Source of the DNA: Nocardia cyriacigeorgica
Lineage (GTDB): Bacteria > Actinomycetota > Actinomycetes > Mycobacteriales > Mycobacteriaceae
Assembly: GCF_010868145.1 (NCBI RefSeq)
Contig: NZ_JAAGUY010000006.1
Coordinates: forward strand, 62,001-126,000
Length of the DNA: 64,000 nucleotides
Direction: 5' to 3'
Below the pieces are notes generated by a model. That model had not been told where the DNA came from. It worked only from the letters and a program-made list of their open reading frames with translations, and did no database searches. Positions 46,371-54,969 of the stretch are shown piece after piece; position 1 is the stretch's first letter, and every line of letters starts with the position of its first letter. The position numbers and the translations under genes were made by a program.

Positions 46371-46403
46371 GACCGGCCGACCGCCCCCGTGTGCCGGCCG
46401 GTC
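46371..46403 (+). terminator. Hairpin between dop and pup
   Basis: GACCGGCCG / CGGCCGGTC, a perfect 9-bp stem with a 15-nt loop, 6 nt after the dop stop. It may terminate or attenuate dop transcription ahead of pup-prcBA. Confidence 0.5.
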
Positions 46404-46543
46404 CCAGGTCACGACACTCACCGAATCCGACAACGTGTCGGCGCGGCTGGGTAGTGTTGAAGAACGAGCACGCACATTGCGCACGACCGGGCCGGTGCTC
46501 ACCCAGGGTCCGGGCGTGGTGAAACAACAGGAGGTCGGCTGCC

Positions 46544-46738
46544 ATGGCACAAGAGCAGACCAAACGCGCCGGGGGCGGCGATGAGGACGAGGGCCCGGAG
46601 GGCGTCGACGCCGCCGGTCAGGAGCGGCGCGAAAAGCTCGCGGAGGACACCGACGACCTGCTCGACGAGATCGATGATGTGCTCGAGGAGAACGCCGAGG
46701 ACTTCGTCCGCGCCTACGTGCAGAAAGGCGGCCAGTGA
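46544..46738 (+). CDS. pup: Prokaryotic ubiquitin-like protein Pup
   Basis: 64-residue disordered tag. Acidic, with the coiled region that binds Mpa ([20 protein letters not shown]) and the C-terminal GGQ; the last Gln must be deamidated by Dop before PafA attaches it to lysines. AGGAGG precedes the ATG. Its TGA overlaps the prcB GTG by 4 bp. Confidence 0.98.
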   Translation: MAQEQTKRAGGGDEDEGPEGVDAAGQERREKLAEDTDDLLDEIDDVLEENAEDFVRAYVQKGGQ

Positions 46739-47589
46739 CCTCAGGTGACCCCTTGCGTCTCCACCCGGGGTACGCCTTGTCGTCCTTCTCCGAACATCTG
46801 CGCACGCACGCACCCGATCTGTTGCCCAGCAACGGATTCGCTGCGATGAACTCCGCCGCCGGGATTCCCGGCGGCGGAGCACGCGATATCGCCCCGCACG
46901 GCACCACCATCGTCGCGGTCACCTTCCGCGGCGGCGTGCTCATCGCGGGCGACCGGCGTGCCACCCAGGGCAACCTGCTGGCCAGCCGGGACATGGAGAA
47001 GGTCTACATCACCGACACCTACTCGGCGGCCGGTATCGCGGGTACCGCGGGCATGGCCGTGGAGATGGTGCGGCTGTTCGCGGTGGAACTCGAGCATTAC
47101 GAGAAGATCGAAGGGGTCCCGCTGACCTTCGATGGCAAGGCCAACAAGCTGTCGAAGATGGTGCGCGACAACCTGCCCGCGGCTCTGCAGGGCCTGGCGG
47201 TGGTTCCCGTGCTGGTCGGCTACGACCAGGAGGCGACCGATCCCGACAAGGTCGGCCGGATCATCTCCTACGACGTCGTCGGCGGGCAGAGCGAGGAGCG
47301 ATTCGGTTACGCCGCAGTGGGTTCGGGCTCGAACTTCGCCAAGTCGTCGCTGAAGAAGCTCTACGCCAAGGGGATCGACGAAGACCGGGCGTTGCGCATC
47401 GCGGTGGAGTCGCTGTTCGACGCCGCCGACGACGACACCGCCACCGGCGGCCCCGATCTGGTGCGCGGCATCTATCCCACGGCGATCGTCATCACCGATG
47501 ACGGTGCGCTCGAGGTGACCGACGCCAAGCTCGAGGAGATCGCCCGCGGCATCGTCGCCGACCGGGAGGCAGCGCAGGAGGCCCGATGA
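46735..47589 (+). CDS. prcB: 20S proteasome beta subunit
   Basis: 284 residues with a 56-residue propeptide. Self-cleavage before Thr57 in [10 protein letters not shown] exposes the catalytic N-terminal threonine. Proteasome-fold landmarks: [20 protein letters not shown] (with catalytic Asp and Lys nearby) and [18 protein letters not shown]. Begins inside pup. Forms the two inner rings of the core. Confidence 0.98.
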   Translation: MTSGDPLRLHPGYALSSFSEHLRTHAPDLLPSNGFAAMNSAAGIPGGGARDIAPHGTTIVAVTFRGGVLIAGDRRATQGNLLASRDMEKVYITDTYSAAGIAGTAGMAVEMVRLFAVELEHYEKIEGVPLTFDGKANKLSKMVRDNLPAALQGLAVVPVLVGYDQEATDPDKVGRIISYDVVGGQSEERFGYAAVGSGSNFAKSSLKKLYAKGIDEDRALRIAVESLFDAADDDTATGGPDLVRGIYPTAIVITDDGALEVTDAKLEEIARGIVADREAAQEAR

Positions 47590-47626
47590 CGGTCCTCCCG
47601 CACGACACAGCAAGGAGTGCCAGCGA

Positions 47627-48412
47627 ATGACGCTGCCGTACTACGCGTCGGCCGAGCAGATCATGCGCGACAAGACCGAGCTCGCGCGCAAGGGCATCGC
47701 CCGGGGTCGCAGTGTCGTCGTGCTCGTCTACGACAAGGGCGTGGTGTTCGTCGCCGAGAACCCCTCGGCGACGCTGCACAAGGTGAGCGAACTCTACGAC
47801 CGGATCGGCTTCGCGGCCGTCGGGAAGTACAACGAGTTCGAGAATCTGCGTCGCGGCGGGATCCTGCAGGCCGATCTGCGCGGCTATCAATATGGTCGCC
47901 GCGATGTCACCGGCCGGGCGCTGGCCAATGCCTACGCCCAGTCGCTCGGCTCGATCTTCACCGACCAGCTCAAACCGTTCGAGGTCGAGATCTGTGTCGC
48001 CGAGGTGGCCTATCCGGAGCAGGACCGCAGCGCGGTGCTGTACCGGATCACCTTCGACGGCTCCATCGTCGACGAACGTGAATACGTGGTCATGGGCGGC
48101 ACCACCGAGCCCATTCTCACCGCGTTGAAGGCGTCCTACGAACCCGGTCTCGACCTGGCAGGCGCCATCGGCGTCGCGGTGAAGGCGTTGCAGGCCGGGC
48201 TGCCCGAGGGCGACAAGGACAAACGCGTGCTCGGCGTCGCCTCCCTCGAGGTCGCCACGCTGGAGCAGGCGCGGCCCCGCCGCGCGTTCCGGCGGATCGG
48301 TACGGCGGTATTGGAGCGATTGCTCGATACGTCCGCAGCCGGCGCTGGCACCGAAGCCGAAGCCGAAGCACAAGCGGAGGCCGCAGGCGAGAGCGAGGCC
48401 GGCGAGAAGTAG
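47627..48412 (+). CDS. prcA: 20S proteasome alpha subunit
   Basis: 261 residues forming the outer rings and gate. N-terminal gating segment [20 protein letters not shown], then [20 protein letters not shown]; the Ala/Glu-rich C-terminal tail ([17 protein letters not shown]) is disordered. AAGGAG lies upstream of ATG. 37 bp after prcB. Followed by a strong terminator that ends the pup-prcBA unit. Confidence 0.98.
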   Translation: MTLPYYASAEQIMRDKTELARKGIARGRSVVVLVYDKGVVFVAENPSATLHKVSELYDRIGFAAVGKYNEFENLRRGGILQADLRGYQYGRRDVTGRALANAYAQSLGSIFTDQLKPFEVEICVAEVAYPEQDRSAVLYRITFDGSIVDEREYVVMGGTTEPILTALKASYEPGLDLAGAIGVAVKALQAGLPEGDKDKRVLGVASLEVATLEQARPRRAFRRIGTAVLERLLDTSAAGAGTEAEAEAQAEAAGESEAGEK

Positions 48413-48421
48413 CAGCAGCTG

Positions 48422-48466
48422 ATTCGGGTCGTATGTGACAGTAACCCCGTCACATACGACCCGAAT
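48422..48466. terminator. 18-bp perfect hairpin after prcA
   Basis: ATTCGGGTCGTATGTGAC pairs perfectly with its complement at 48449-48466 around a 9-nt loop, starting 9 nt after the prcA stop. It separates prcBA from pafA transcription. Confidence 0.85.
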
Positions 48467-48683
48467 TCGGCTCAGGGCCCGGTCTCACGAATGGAGCGAG
48501 GACCGGACACACGGCGCCCATCGGGCGCGACGGCGGTACGCCGAGTTGCTGTGTGGCTGCCGCGCGGCCACACGCCAAAAATTTCTCGCCTGGCGGCCTC
48601 GCCGTCGAACGAATACCGTCCGAATCGTTGCCAACCCGTATACATACAGGTTCTCCGATCCCCACGCAGGGGCTGGTCATAGC

Positions 48684-48689
48684 TGTAAT
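48684..48689 (+). promoter_or_regulatory. -10 of pafA
   Basis: TGTAAT lies 9 nt before the pafA GTG, with no binding site between, and downstream of the prcA terminator; pafA appears to be transcribed on its own, leaderless. Confidence 0.4.
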
Positions 48690-48698
48690 GTCGATAGT

Positions 48699-50057
48699 GT
48701 GCAGCGACGAATCATGGGGATCGAGACCGAATTCGGTGTGACGTGCACCTTCCACGGACACCGCAGGCTCAGCCCCGACGAGGTGGCCCGGTATCTGTTC
48801 CGCCGGGTGGTGTCCTGGGGTCGCAGTTCCAACGTATTCCTCCGCAACGGCGCCCGGTTATACCTCGACGTCGGCTCGCATCCGGAATATGCCACCGCAG
48901 AATGCGACAACCTGGCCCAGTTGGTCACCCATGACCGGGCCGGTGAGCGGGTTCTCGAGGAACTGCTCATCGACGCAGAACAGCGACTCGCCGAAGAAGG
49001 TATCGGCGGGGATATCTACCTGTTCAAGAACAACACCGACTCGGCGGGCAACTCCTACGGCTGCCATGAGAATTTCCTCGTGGTCCGCGCGGGCGAGTTC
49101 TCCCGGATCTCCGATGTGCTCCTGCCGTTCCTGGTGACCAGGCAGCTGATCTGTGGTGCGGGCAAGGTGCTGCAGACGCCAAAGGCGGCCACGTTCTGCC
49201 TGTCACAGCGGGCCGAGCACATCTGGGAGGGCGTCTCCTCGGCGACCACCCGGTCCCGGCCGATCATCAACACTCGCGACGAACCGCACGCCGACGCCGA
49301 GAAGTACCGCCGTCTGCACGTGATCGTCGGCGACTCGAACATGTCCGAGACCACCACCATGCTCAAGGTCGGCACGGCGTCGCTGGTGCTGGAGATGATC
49401 GAGGCGGGCGTGTCCTTCCGCGATTTCGCACTCGACAATCCGATCCGCGCCATCCGCGAGGTCAGCCACGACCTCACCGGAAAGCGTCCGGTCCGGCTGG
49501 CAGGTGGACGCCAGGCCAGTGCTCTCGAGATCCAGCGCGAGTACTACGCCCGCGCGGTCGAGCACCTGCGCAACCGCGATCGCGATCCGCAGATCGATCA
49601 GGTGGTCGACCTGTGGGGCCGCACCCTCGACGCGGTCGAGGCGCAGGACTTCGCGAAGGTCGACACCGAGGTCGACTGGGTGATCAAGCGCAAGTTGTTC
49701 CAGCGCTACCAGGACCGCTACAACATGGAGCTGTCCGATCCCAAGATCGCTCAGCTGGACCTGGCCTACCACGACATCAAGCGCGGCCGCGGCGTGTTCG
49801 ACCTGCTGCAGCGCAAGGGTCTGGCCAAACGGGTCACCGAGGACGATGCGGTCGATGCCGCGGTGGAAACGCCCCCGCAGACCACGCGCGCCAAACTGCG
49901 CGGCGATTTCATCACCGCCGCCCAGGAAGCCGGGCGCGATTTCACCGTTGACTGGGTGCATCTGAAGCTCAACGATCAGGCACAGCGCACAGTGCTGTGC
50001 AAGGACCCGTTCCGTTCGGTCGACGAGCGGGTCGACCGGCTCATCGCCTCGATGTAG
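48699..50057 (+). CDS. pafA: Pup-protein ligase
   Basis: 452 residues, the same length as mycobacterial PafA. Carboxylate-amine ligase fold; joins the C-terminal Glu of Pup to lysines of target proteins using ATP. Landmarks: [40 protein letters not shown] (metal-site Glu and catalytic Asp), [23 protein letters not shown] 48699 restores the conserved N-terminus; longer frames are non-coding. Paralogous to Dop 2 kb upstream. Confidence 0.97.
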   Translation: MQRRIMGIETEFGVTCTFHGHRRLSPDEVARYLFRRVVSWGRSSNVFLRNGARLYLDVGSHPEYATAECDNLAQLVTHDRAGERVLEELLIDAEQRLAEEGIGGDIYLFKNNTDSAGNSYGCHENFLVVRAGEFSRISDVLLPFLVTRQLICGAGKVLQTPKAATFCLSQRAEHIWEGVSSATTRSRPIINTRDEPHADAEKYRRLHVIVGDSNMSETTTMLKVGTASLVLEMIEAGVSFRDFALDNPIRAIREVSHDLTGKRPVRLAGGRQASALEIQREYYARAVEHLRNRDRDPQIDQVVDLWGRTLDAVEAQDFAKVDTEVDWVIKRKLFQRYQDRYNMELSDPKIAQLDLAYHDIKRGRGVFDLLQRKGLAKRVTEDDAVDAAVETPPQTTRAKLRGDFITAAQEAGRDFTVDWVHLKLNDQAQRTVLCKDPFRSVDERVDRLIASM

Positions 50058-50063
50058 TGCGTG

Positions 50064-50092
50064 CTCGCCGGCGGCGTTCAGTCGCCGGCGAG
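50064..50092. terminator. Bidirectional hairpin at the pafA/MTH1187 convergence
   Basis: CTCGCCGGCG / CGCCGGCGAG, a perfect 10-bp stem with 9-nt loop, 7 bp after pafA; its right part lies within the last codons of the convergent gene. Confidence 0.65.
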
Positions 50093-50374
50093 ATGACGTT
50101 CGACCGTCTCGACCTTCGAGGTCATCGCATCGGTGACGCCCGGCCGGATATCGGCCTTCAACACCAGGCTGCATCGTGGCGCCACCTCGAGAATCACGTC
50201 CGTGGCCTGCTTGACCACCGCCATCACCTCGTCCCATTCCCCCTCGATCGTGGTGAACATGGCGTCGGTGCGGTTGGGCAGCCCGCTTGCGCGCACCACG
50301 CGCACGGCCTCGGCGACGGCCCGGCCCACATCCACGCCGGAGCCCAGCGGGGTGACGGAGAACGCGATGATCAT
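50078..50374 (-). CDS. MTH1187-family thiamine-binding protein
   Basis: 98 residues, MTH1187/YkoF-like ferredoxin fold that binds thiamine. Starts [20 protein letters not shown] and contains [17 protein letters not shown] and [12 protein letters not shown]. It lies antisense between pafA and pafB. The window also has a TPP-controlled pyrimidine importer, but that is 43 kb away. It may buffer thiamine in the cytosol; the reason for its place in the proteasome locus is unknown. Confidence 0.88.
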   Translation of the reverse strand: MIIAFSVTPLGSGVDVGRAVAEAVRVVRASGLPNRTDAMFTTIEGEWDEVMAVVKQATDVILEVAPRCSLVLKADIRPGVTDAMTSKVETVERHLAGD

Positions 50375-50465
50375 GGCCGGCTCCTCGGTTCGGGAATATG
50401 TGGTTGTTCCACACTGCCAAACGGGTAACCCGTGCGCCGCCGCACCACCACACCGCGCGGCGCAT

Positions 50466-50471
50466 TACCCT
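50466..50471 (+). promoter_or_regulatory. -10 of pafBC
   Basis: TACCCT is 6 nt before the pafB GTG: TANNNT-type -10 and leaderless start. Confidence 0.45.
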
Positions 50472-50477
50472 GTTCGA

Positions 50478-51473
50478 GTGGCGATATCCAAGGTCGAGCG
50501 GTTGATGAATCTGGTCATCGCCCTGCTGTCGACCCGGCAGTTCCTCACCGCCGAGCGGATCAGGGACAGCGTCGCGGGCTACGAGGACTCGGCCAGCGAC
50601 GAAGCGTTCAGCCGGATGTTCGAACGCGATAAGAACGAACTGCGCGACCTCGGCATCCCGCTTGAGGTGGGGCAGGTGAGCCGGTTCTCCACGGTCGAGG
50701 GTTACCGGATCAACCGGGACGCCTACGAGCTCCCCGATATCGATCTGACCAGCTCGGAGGCTGCGGCCGTCGCCGTAGCGGTGCAGATGTGGGAATCGCC
50801 GGAACTTGCCGCCGCCGCCGAAGGGGCGCTGCTCAAACTGCGCGCGGCAGGCATCCACGTGGAGACCGAGGCGGGCCTGGCCTCGGTGCCCGCGGTGCCC
50901 GCGCGGACCCGCGGATCCGAACCGGTGCTCGGCAAACTGCTGGCTGCCGTCGACGCCGGACAAGCGGTGCGGTTCGAACATCGCGGGGCCGTCAACGCGC
51001 CCTACCTCATGCGCGATGTGGAGCCATGGGGCGTGGTGACCCATCACGGGCGTTGGTATCTGGTCGGCCATGATCGCGAACGTCATGCCACCCGCACCTT
51101 CCGGCTCTCACGCATCGGCGACGAGATCACCCCGTACGGTCCGCGCAATGCCGTGCGCAAGCCCGAGGATGTCGATCTGCGCGAGATCGTCACCCGAGTC
51201 ACCGGCACCGCTCCGGTATCGGGTACGGCGACGGTCTGGGTGGCCGAGGGCCGCGGCCGTGAGCTGCGGCGACTGGGTGTCGCTGGCGGTAGCAGGACCA
51301 TCGGGGGCCGCGCAGGCACCGTCATCGAAGTTCCGGTCCGCTCCCGTGACTGGATCGCGCGGTTGATCACCGGGCTCGGCCCCGATGCTGTGGTGCTCGC
51401 CCCCCGCGACCTGCGTGAGGATGTCGTCGCCCGGCTGCGGTCGGTCTTCGACCACACGGAGGTGACGGCATGA
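50478..51473 (+). CDS. pafB: PafB, WYL-domain transcription activator subunit
   Basis: 331 residues. Winged HTH (about 1-75: SKVERLMNLVIALLSTRQFL), WYL domain with GRWYLVGHDRERHATRTFRL (residues about 190-220), and the WCX extension at the end. With PafC it forms the LexA-independent DNA-damage activator of mycobacteria; a ligand such as single-stranded nucleic acid is thought to bind WYL. GTG 50478 is 6 nt after a -10. pafC follows 25 bp downstream. Confidence 0.95.
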   Translation: MAISKVERLMNLVIALLSTRQFLTAERIRDSVAGYEDSASDEAFSRMFERDKNELRDLGIPLEVGQVSRFSTVEGYRINRDAYELPDIDLTSSEAAAVAVAVQMWESPELAAAAEGALLKLRAAGIHVETEAGLASVPAVPARTRGSEPVLGKLLAAVDAGQAVRFEHRGAVNAPYLMRDVEPWGVVTHHGRWYLVGHDRERHATRTFRLSRIGDEITPYGPRNAVRKPEDVDLREIVTRVTGTAPVSGTATVWVAEGRGRELRRLGVAGGSRTIGGRAGTVIEVPVRSRDWIARLITGLGPDAVVLAPRDLREDVVARLRSVFDHTEVTA

Positions 51474-51498
51474 GAGGTCAGTGCCAGGAGGAGGCAGC

Positions 51499-52473
51499 AT
51501 GAGCAGCCGTTTGTCGGTGCGGCTGTCGCGGCTGCTGAACATGGTTCCCTACCTGATGGCCCATCCCGGGATCAGCGCCGCCGAGGCCGCCGTCGATCTC
51601 GGCGTGACGACCAAACAGCTGATGAGCGATCTGAACCAGTTGTGGATGTGCGGTCTGCCCGGTTACGGCCCCGGTGATCTGATCGACTTGTCGTTCTCCG
51701 AAGAGAGCATCGACGTCACCTTCTCGGCGGGCATCGATAGACCGCTGCGCCTGACCTCCACCGAGGCCACCGCACTGCTGGTGGCGTTGCGCTCGATCGT
51801 GGACACACCCGGCATGGTCGACCCGAGCGCCGCCCACTCGGCGATCGCCAAGATCGAATCCGCCATCTCCGGCGCAGCCCCCGAGACCACTGGTTCGCCT
51901 CGCCCCGTGGAAGCACCGGCCGTGGCGACCGTGCGCGCGGCGCTCGCGGCCCGGCACGCGTTGCGGCTGGTGTACTACTCGGCCAGCCGCGATGTGGTGT
52001 CCGAACGCATCGTCGACCCGATCCGGATCGTGCTCGTCGACAACAACAGCTACCTGCAGGCGTGGTGCCGCCAAGCCGAAGGCGTGCGGCTGTTCCGGTT
52101 CGACCGGATCGAAGGGGCCACCGAACTGGACGAACCGGCCCGCCCGCCCAGCGACGCTGCCGACGCCGATGCGGCGCTCGACCTGTTCCAGGATGATCCG
52201 GCGCTCCCGCTGGCGCGTCTACGGATCCGCGGCGATTACGGCTGGGTGATGGACCAGTACCCGATCCAGCGGCTGGCCGTGCACGCCGACGGCAGTCTTG
52301 AGGCGACCATGCGCTTCGCGACGCTGGACTGGATGGCACGGCTGCTGCTCGGCTTCGGGTCCGGGGTGACTGTTCTCGGGCCGCCGGAACTGGTGGCCGC
52401 GGTGCGCGAACGGTCGAACGCGGCGCTGGCCGCCTACGACGAAGTGGGTTACGAGGAGGCAGGACCGGCTTGA
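51499..52473 (+). CDS. pafC: PafC, WYL-domain transcription activator subunit
   Basis: 324 residues, partner of PafB. HTH (LSRLLNMVPYLMAHPGISAA, with LGVTTKQLMSDLNQLWMCGL) and WYL domain with HALRLVYYSASRDVVSERIV and YLQAWCRQAEGVRLFRFDRI. ATG 51499 has AGGAGGAGG upstream and fits the usual N-terminus. The TGA overlaps the start of the reductase gene (TTGA), so that gene is coupled to pafBC. Confidence 0.95.
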   Translation: MSSRLSVRLSRLLNMVPYLMAHPGISAAEAAVDLGVTTKQLMSDLNQLWMCGLPGYGPGDLIDLSFSEESIDVTFSAGIDRPLRLTSTEATALLVALRSIVDTPGMVDPSAAHSAIAKIESAISGAAPETTGSPRPVEAPAVATVRAALAARHALRLVYYSASRDVVSERIVDPIRIVLVDNNSYLQAWCRQAEGVRLFRFDRIEGATELDEPARPPSDAADADAALDLFQDDPALPLARLRIRGDYGWVMDQYPIQRLAVHADGSLEATMRFATLDWMARLLLGFGSGVTVLGPPELVAAVRERSNAALAAYDEVGYEEAGPA

Positions 52474-53498
52474 CGAATCGGGTCATGGTGCTCGGCGCCG
52501 GCAGTATCGGGACTTTTGTCGGCGGGAAGCTGGCCACGGCGGGCGCGCAGGTGACCTTCGTCGGCAGGCGTCCGCTGCTCGACCAGATCAGTGCCTCCGG
52601 CCTGCGGCTGACCGACCTCGACGGCGGATCGGAGACAGTGCCCGCCGACCGATTCGCCGTCGCGACAGAACCAGAGGACGCCGATTCCGCCGATCTGGTG
52701 CTGGTCACGGTGAAGTCCGGCGCGACGGGCGAGGCCGCCCACAGCCTGTACGGCAAACTCCGGCCCGGGACCGTGGTGCTGAGCCTGCAGAACGGCGTCG
52801 GCAACGACGGCGTGATCCGCACGGTGCTGCCCGGCAACGTGGTGCTGGCGGGCATGGTGATGTTCAATGTCGTCCAGCACGGCGGTGGCCACTTCCACCG
52901 CGGCACCGACGGTGTCATCGCCGTCCACGACGACCCGGCGCTCGACCGCTTCGCCGAGGATTTCCATCGGGCGGGTCTGCCCCTGGACCGGCACGCCGGT
53001 CTGCTGCCGGTGCAGTGGGCCAAGCTGCTGCTGAACCTGAACAACCCGGTCAACGCGCTGTCGGGCCTGCCGTTGCGGGCCGAGCTCGCTCAACGCGACT
53101 ACCGGCGCTGCCTCGCCATGGCCCAGCGCGAAGCGCTCGATGTGATGAACACCGCGCGAATTCGACCCGCCCGGCTGACCGCGCTGCCGCCGTCGCTGAT
53201 GGCCCGGTTGCTCACCGTCCCCGACGCGGTGTTCGAGCGGGTCGCCGGGAAGGTGCTGGCGGTCGACCCGATGGCGCGCTCGTCGATGGCCGACGATCTC
53301 GCCGCTGGTCGCCGCACCGAAATCTCTTGGCTGTGCGGCGAAATCGTCAGCCTCGGCGCGATGGTCGGACGGCCGACACCGGTGAACCAGCGGCTCATCG
53401 AACTGATCCTGGCCGCCGAGCATGGTGACGAGCGTCGCTGGAGCGGGCCGGAGCTGCTCGGGCAACTGCGGGAAGCGGCCGCCCAGAGTAACGAGTGA
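52470..53498 (+). CDS. ApbA/PanE-family ketopantoate reductase-like protein
   Basis: 342 residues with N-terminal Rossmann motif VLGAGSIGTFVGGKLA, then VTVKSG and LQNGVGN, and the C-terminal helical domain with catalytic Lys in VQWAKLLLNLNNPVNAL. PanE reduces 2-dehydropantoate with NADPH for coenzyme A synthesis. The overlap with pafC is unusual for panE; other ApbA-fold reductases (for example for keto acids in secondary pathways) are possible, so I leave the symbol open. Confidence 0.87.
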   Translation: MTNRVMVLGAGSIGTFVGGKLATAGAQVTFVGRRPLLDQISASGLRLTDLDGGSETVPADRFAVATEPEDADSADLVLVTVKSGATGEAAHSLYGKLRPGTVVLSLQNGVGNDGVIRTVLPGNVVLAGMVMFNVVQHGGGHFHRGTDGVIAVHDDPALDRFAEDFHRAGLPLDRHAGLLPVQWAKLLLNLNNPVNALSGLPLRAELAQRDYRRCLAMAQREALDVMNTARIRPARLTALPPSLMARLLTVPDAVFERVAGKVLAVDPMARSSMADDLAAGRRTEISWLCGEIVSLGAMVGRPTPVNQRLIELILAAEHGDERRWSGPELLGQLREAAAQSNE

Positions 53499-53566
53499 CC
53501 AACGCCGTGGTGGTTGAACGCCAGGCCAACGGGCGCCCACGGGCGGGTTCGCCCACGTCATGGTCC

Positions 53567-53584
53567 GGTAGCATCGGTGCTACC
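53567..53584. promoter_or_regulatory. Inverted repeat upstream of tatA
   Basis: GGTAGCA-TCGG-TGCTACC, 7-bp arms with 4-nt loop, 20 bp before the tatA ATG. It lies between the reductase stop and tatA and may be an operator, or a weak terminator. Confidence 0.35.
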
Positions 53585-53604
53585 ACAGTCTTTGGAGGTA
53601 GAAC

Positions 53605-53871
53605 ATGGGCAGTCTGAGCATCTGGCACTGGCTGATCATCGCGGTGGTCTTCGTGATGTTCTTCGGCGCGAAACGGATGCCCGACGCGGCCCGCAGCCTC
53701 GGCCGATCGCTGCGGATCTTCAAGAGCGAGGTCAGCCAGATGCAGAACGAGGGCGGCAGCTCCGCCGGCTCCTCGGCGGCACCTGCGGCTCCCGCTCAGC
53801 AGCTCCCGTCCGGCCAGGCCGCGAACCCGGCGCCCGCCGACCAGCCGCGCACCGAGTCGAAAACGCTCTGA
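53605..53871 (+). CDS. tatA: Sec-independent translocase subunit TatA
   Basis: 88 residues: short N-terminal membrane helix (WHWLIIAVVFVMFFGAKRMP, with the hinge FGAKRMP), amphipathic helix (RSLGRSLRIFKSEV), and a disordered Pro/Ala/Ser tail. Pore-forming Tat subunit. TGGAGG is 8 nt before the ATG. tatC follows after 123 bp. Confidence 0.96.
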   Translation: MGSLSIWHWLIIAVVFVMFFGAKRMPDAARSLGRSLRIFKSEVSQMQNEGGSSAGSSAAPAAPAQQLPSGQAANPAPADQPRTESKTL

Positions 53872-53994
53872 CCAACGCGCCGACCGGAGTGAGTTCGGAC
53901 TCACTCCGGGTATCTTGCTGTTGGCGTCCGGCCTGTGCGCGGCGTCGGCGGTGAGCGGTCCGGGCACGCGAGCACAAGGGCAACCACACACACC

Positions 53995-54966
53995 ATGCGA
54001 ATTCCGTTCGACCCCCGGCGCAGCAAGCGCAGGACCAACCCCGACGGCACCATGTCGTTGGTCGAGCATCTCCAGGAGCTGCGTACCCGGCTGCTGATCT
54101 CGATCGCCGCGGTCCTGGTCACCACGGTGCTCGGGTTCCTCTGGTACGCGCATCCCTTCCTCGGCATCGACAGCCTCGGCGAGATCCTGCGCGGCCCCTA
54201 CTGTGGATTGCCGTCGGAGGCGCGGGCCTCGTTGACTCCGGATGGCGAATGCCGCCTGCTGGCCACCGCACCGTTCGAGCAGTTCATGCTCCGGTTGAAG
54301 GTGGGTATGACCGCGGGCATCGTGCTGGCCTGCCCGATCTGGCTGTACCAGCTCTGGGCGTTCATCACCCCCGGCCTCTACGCCAAGGAACGCAAATACG
54401 CGATCGGCTTCGTCGCCTCCGGTTCGGTGCTGTTCGTGACCGGTGCGGTCCTGGCCTATGTGGTGATCGCGCACGCGTTGAGCTTCCTGCTATCCATCGG
54501 CGACAACGTGCAGATCACCGCGTTGAGCGGTTCGGAATACTTCAGCTTCATCATCCAGCTGCTGGTGATCTTCGGCGTCAGTTTCGAGACACCGCTGCTG
54601 ATCATCGGGCTCAACCTGATCGGCGTGCTGACCTACGCCCGGCTCAAGGCATGGCGGCGCGGCATCATCTTCGGCCTGTTCGTTTTCGCGGCGATCGTCA
54701 CCCCGCAGGACCCGTTCTCCATGCTGGCCCTTGCCTTGGCGCTGACGCTGTTGTTCGAGGTGGCGGTGCAGTTCGCGCGGATCAACGATGCGCGCCGAGC
54801 CCGTCGTGAACGCACCGAGGGTTGGGGCGAGCTAGACGACGAGCAGGCCTCCGGTCTGTCCGGTCCGGAACCCGTCGGATCCGCCGATCCGATCGCCGAT
54901 GCGGAGCCTGTGGCGTCCCCGGAGAAAAGCACGCGGCCGGTGTCGGACTACTCCGATACTCTCTGA
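53995..54966 (+). CDS. tatC: Twin-arginine translocase subunit TatC
   Basis: 323 residues, six membrane helices. N-terminal signal-binding region [20 protein letters not shown], conserved Glu in [15 protein letters not shown], and [20 protein letters not shown]. The C-terminal 55 residues are an acidic cytoplasmic tail longer than in E. coli. ATG 53995 matches the start of mycobacterial TatC. helY starts 3 bp after. Confidence 0.96.
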   Translation: MRIPFDPRRSKRRTNPDGTMSLVEHLQELRTRLLISIAAVLVTTVLGFLWYAHPFLGIDSLGEILRGPYCGLPSEARASLTPDGECRLLATAPFEQFMLRLKVGMTAGIVLACPIWLYQLWAFITPGLYAKERKYAIGFVASGSVLFVTGAVLAYVVIAHALSFLLSIGDNVQITALSGSEYFSFIIQLLVIFGVSFETPLLIIGLNLIGVLTYARLKAWRRGIIFGLFVFAAIVTPQDPFSMLALALALTLLFEVAVQFARINDARRARRERTEGWGELDDEQASGLSGPEPVGSADPIADAEPVASPEKSTRPVSDYSDTL

Positions 54967-54969
54967 CGG

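Noticed and set aside
49203..51086. 627-codon minus-strand frame across pafA and pafB
   Set aside because: Shadow of PafA/PafB; His/Arg/Gly-biased, no motif.
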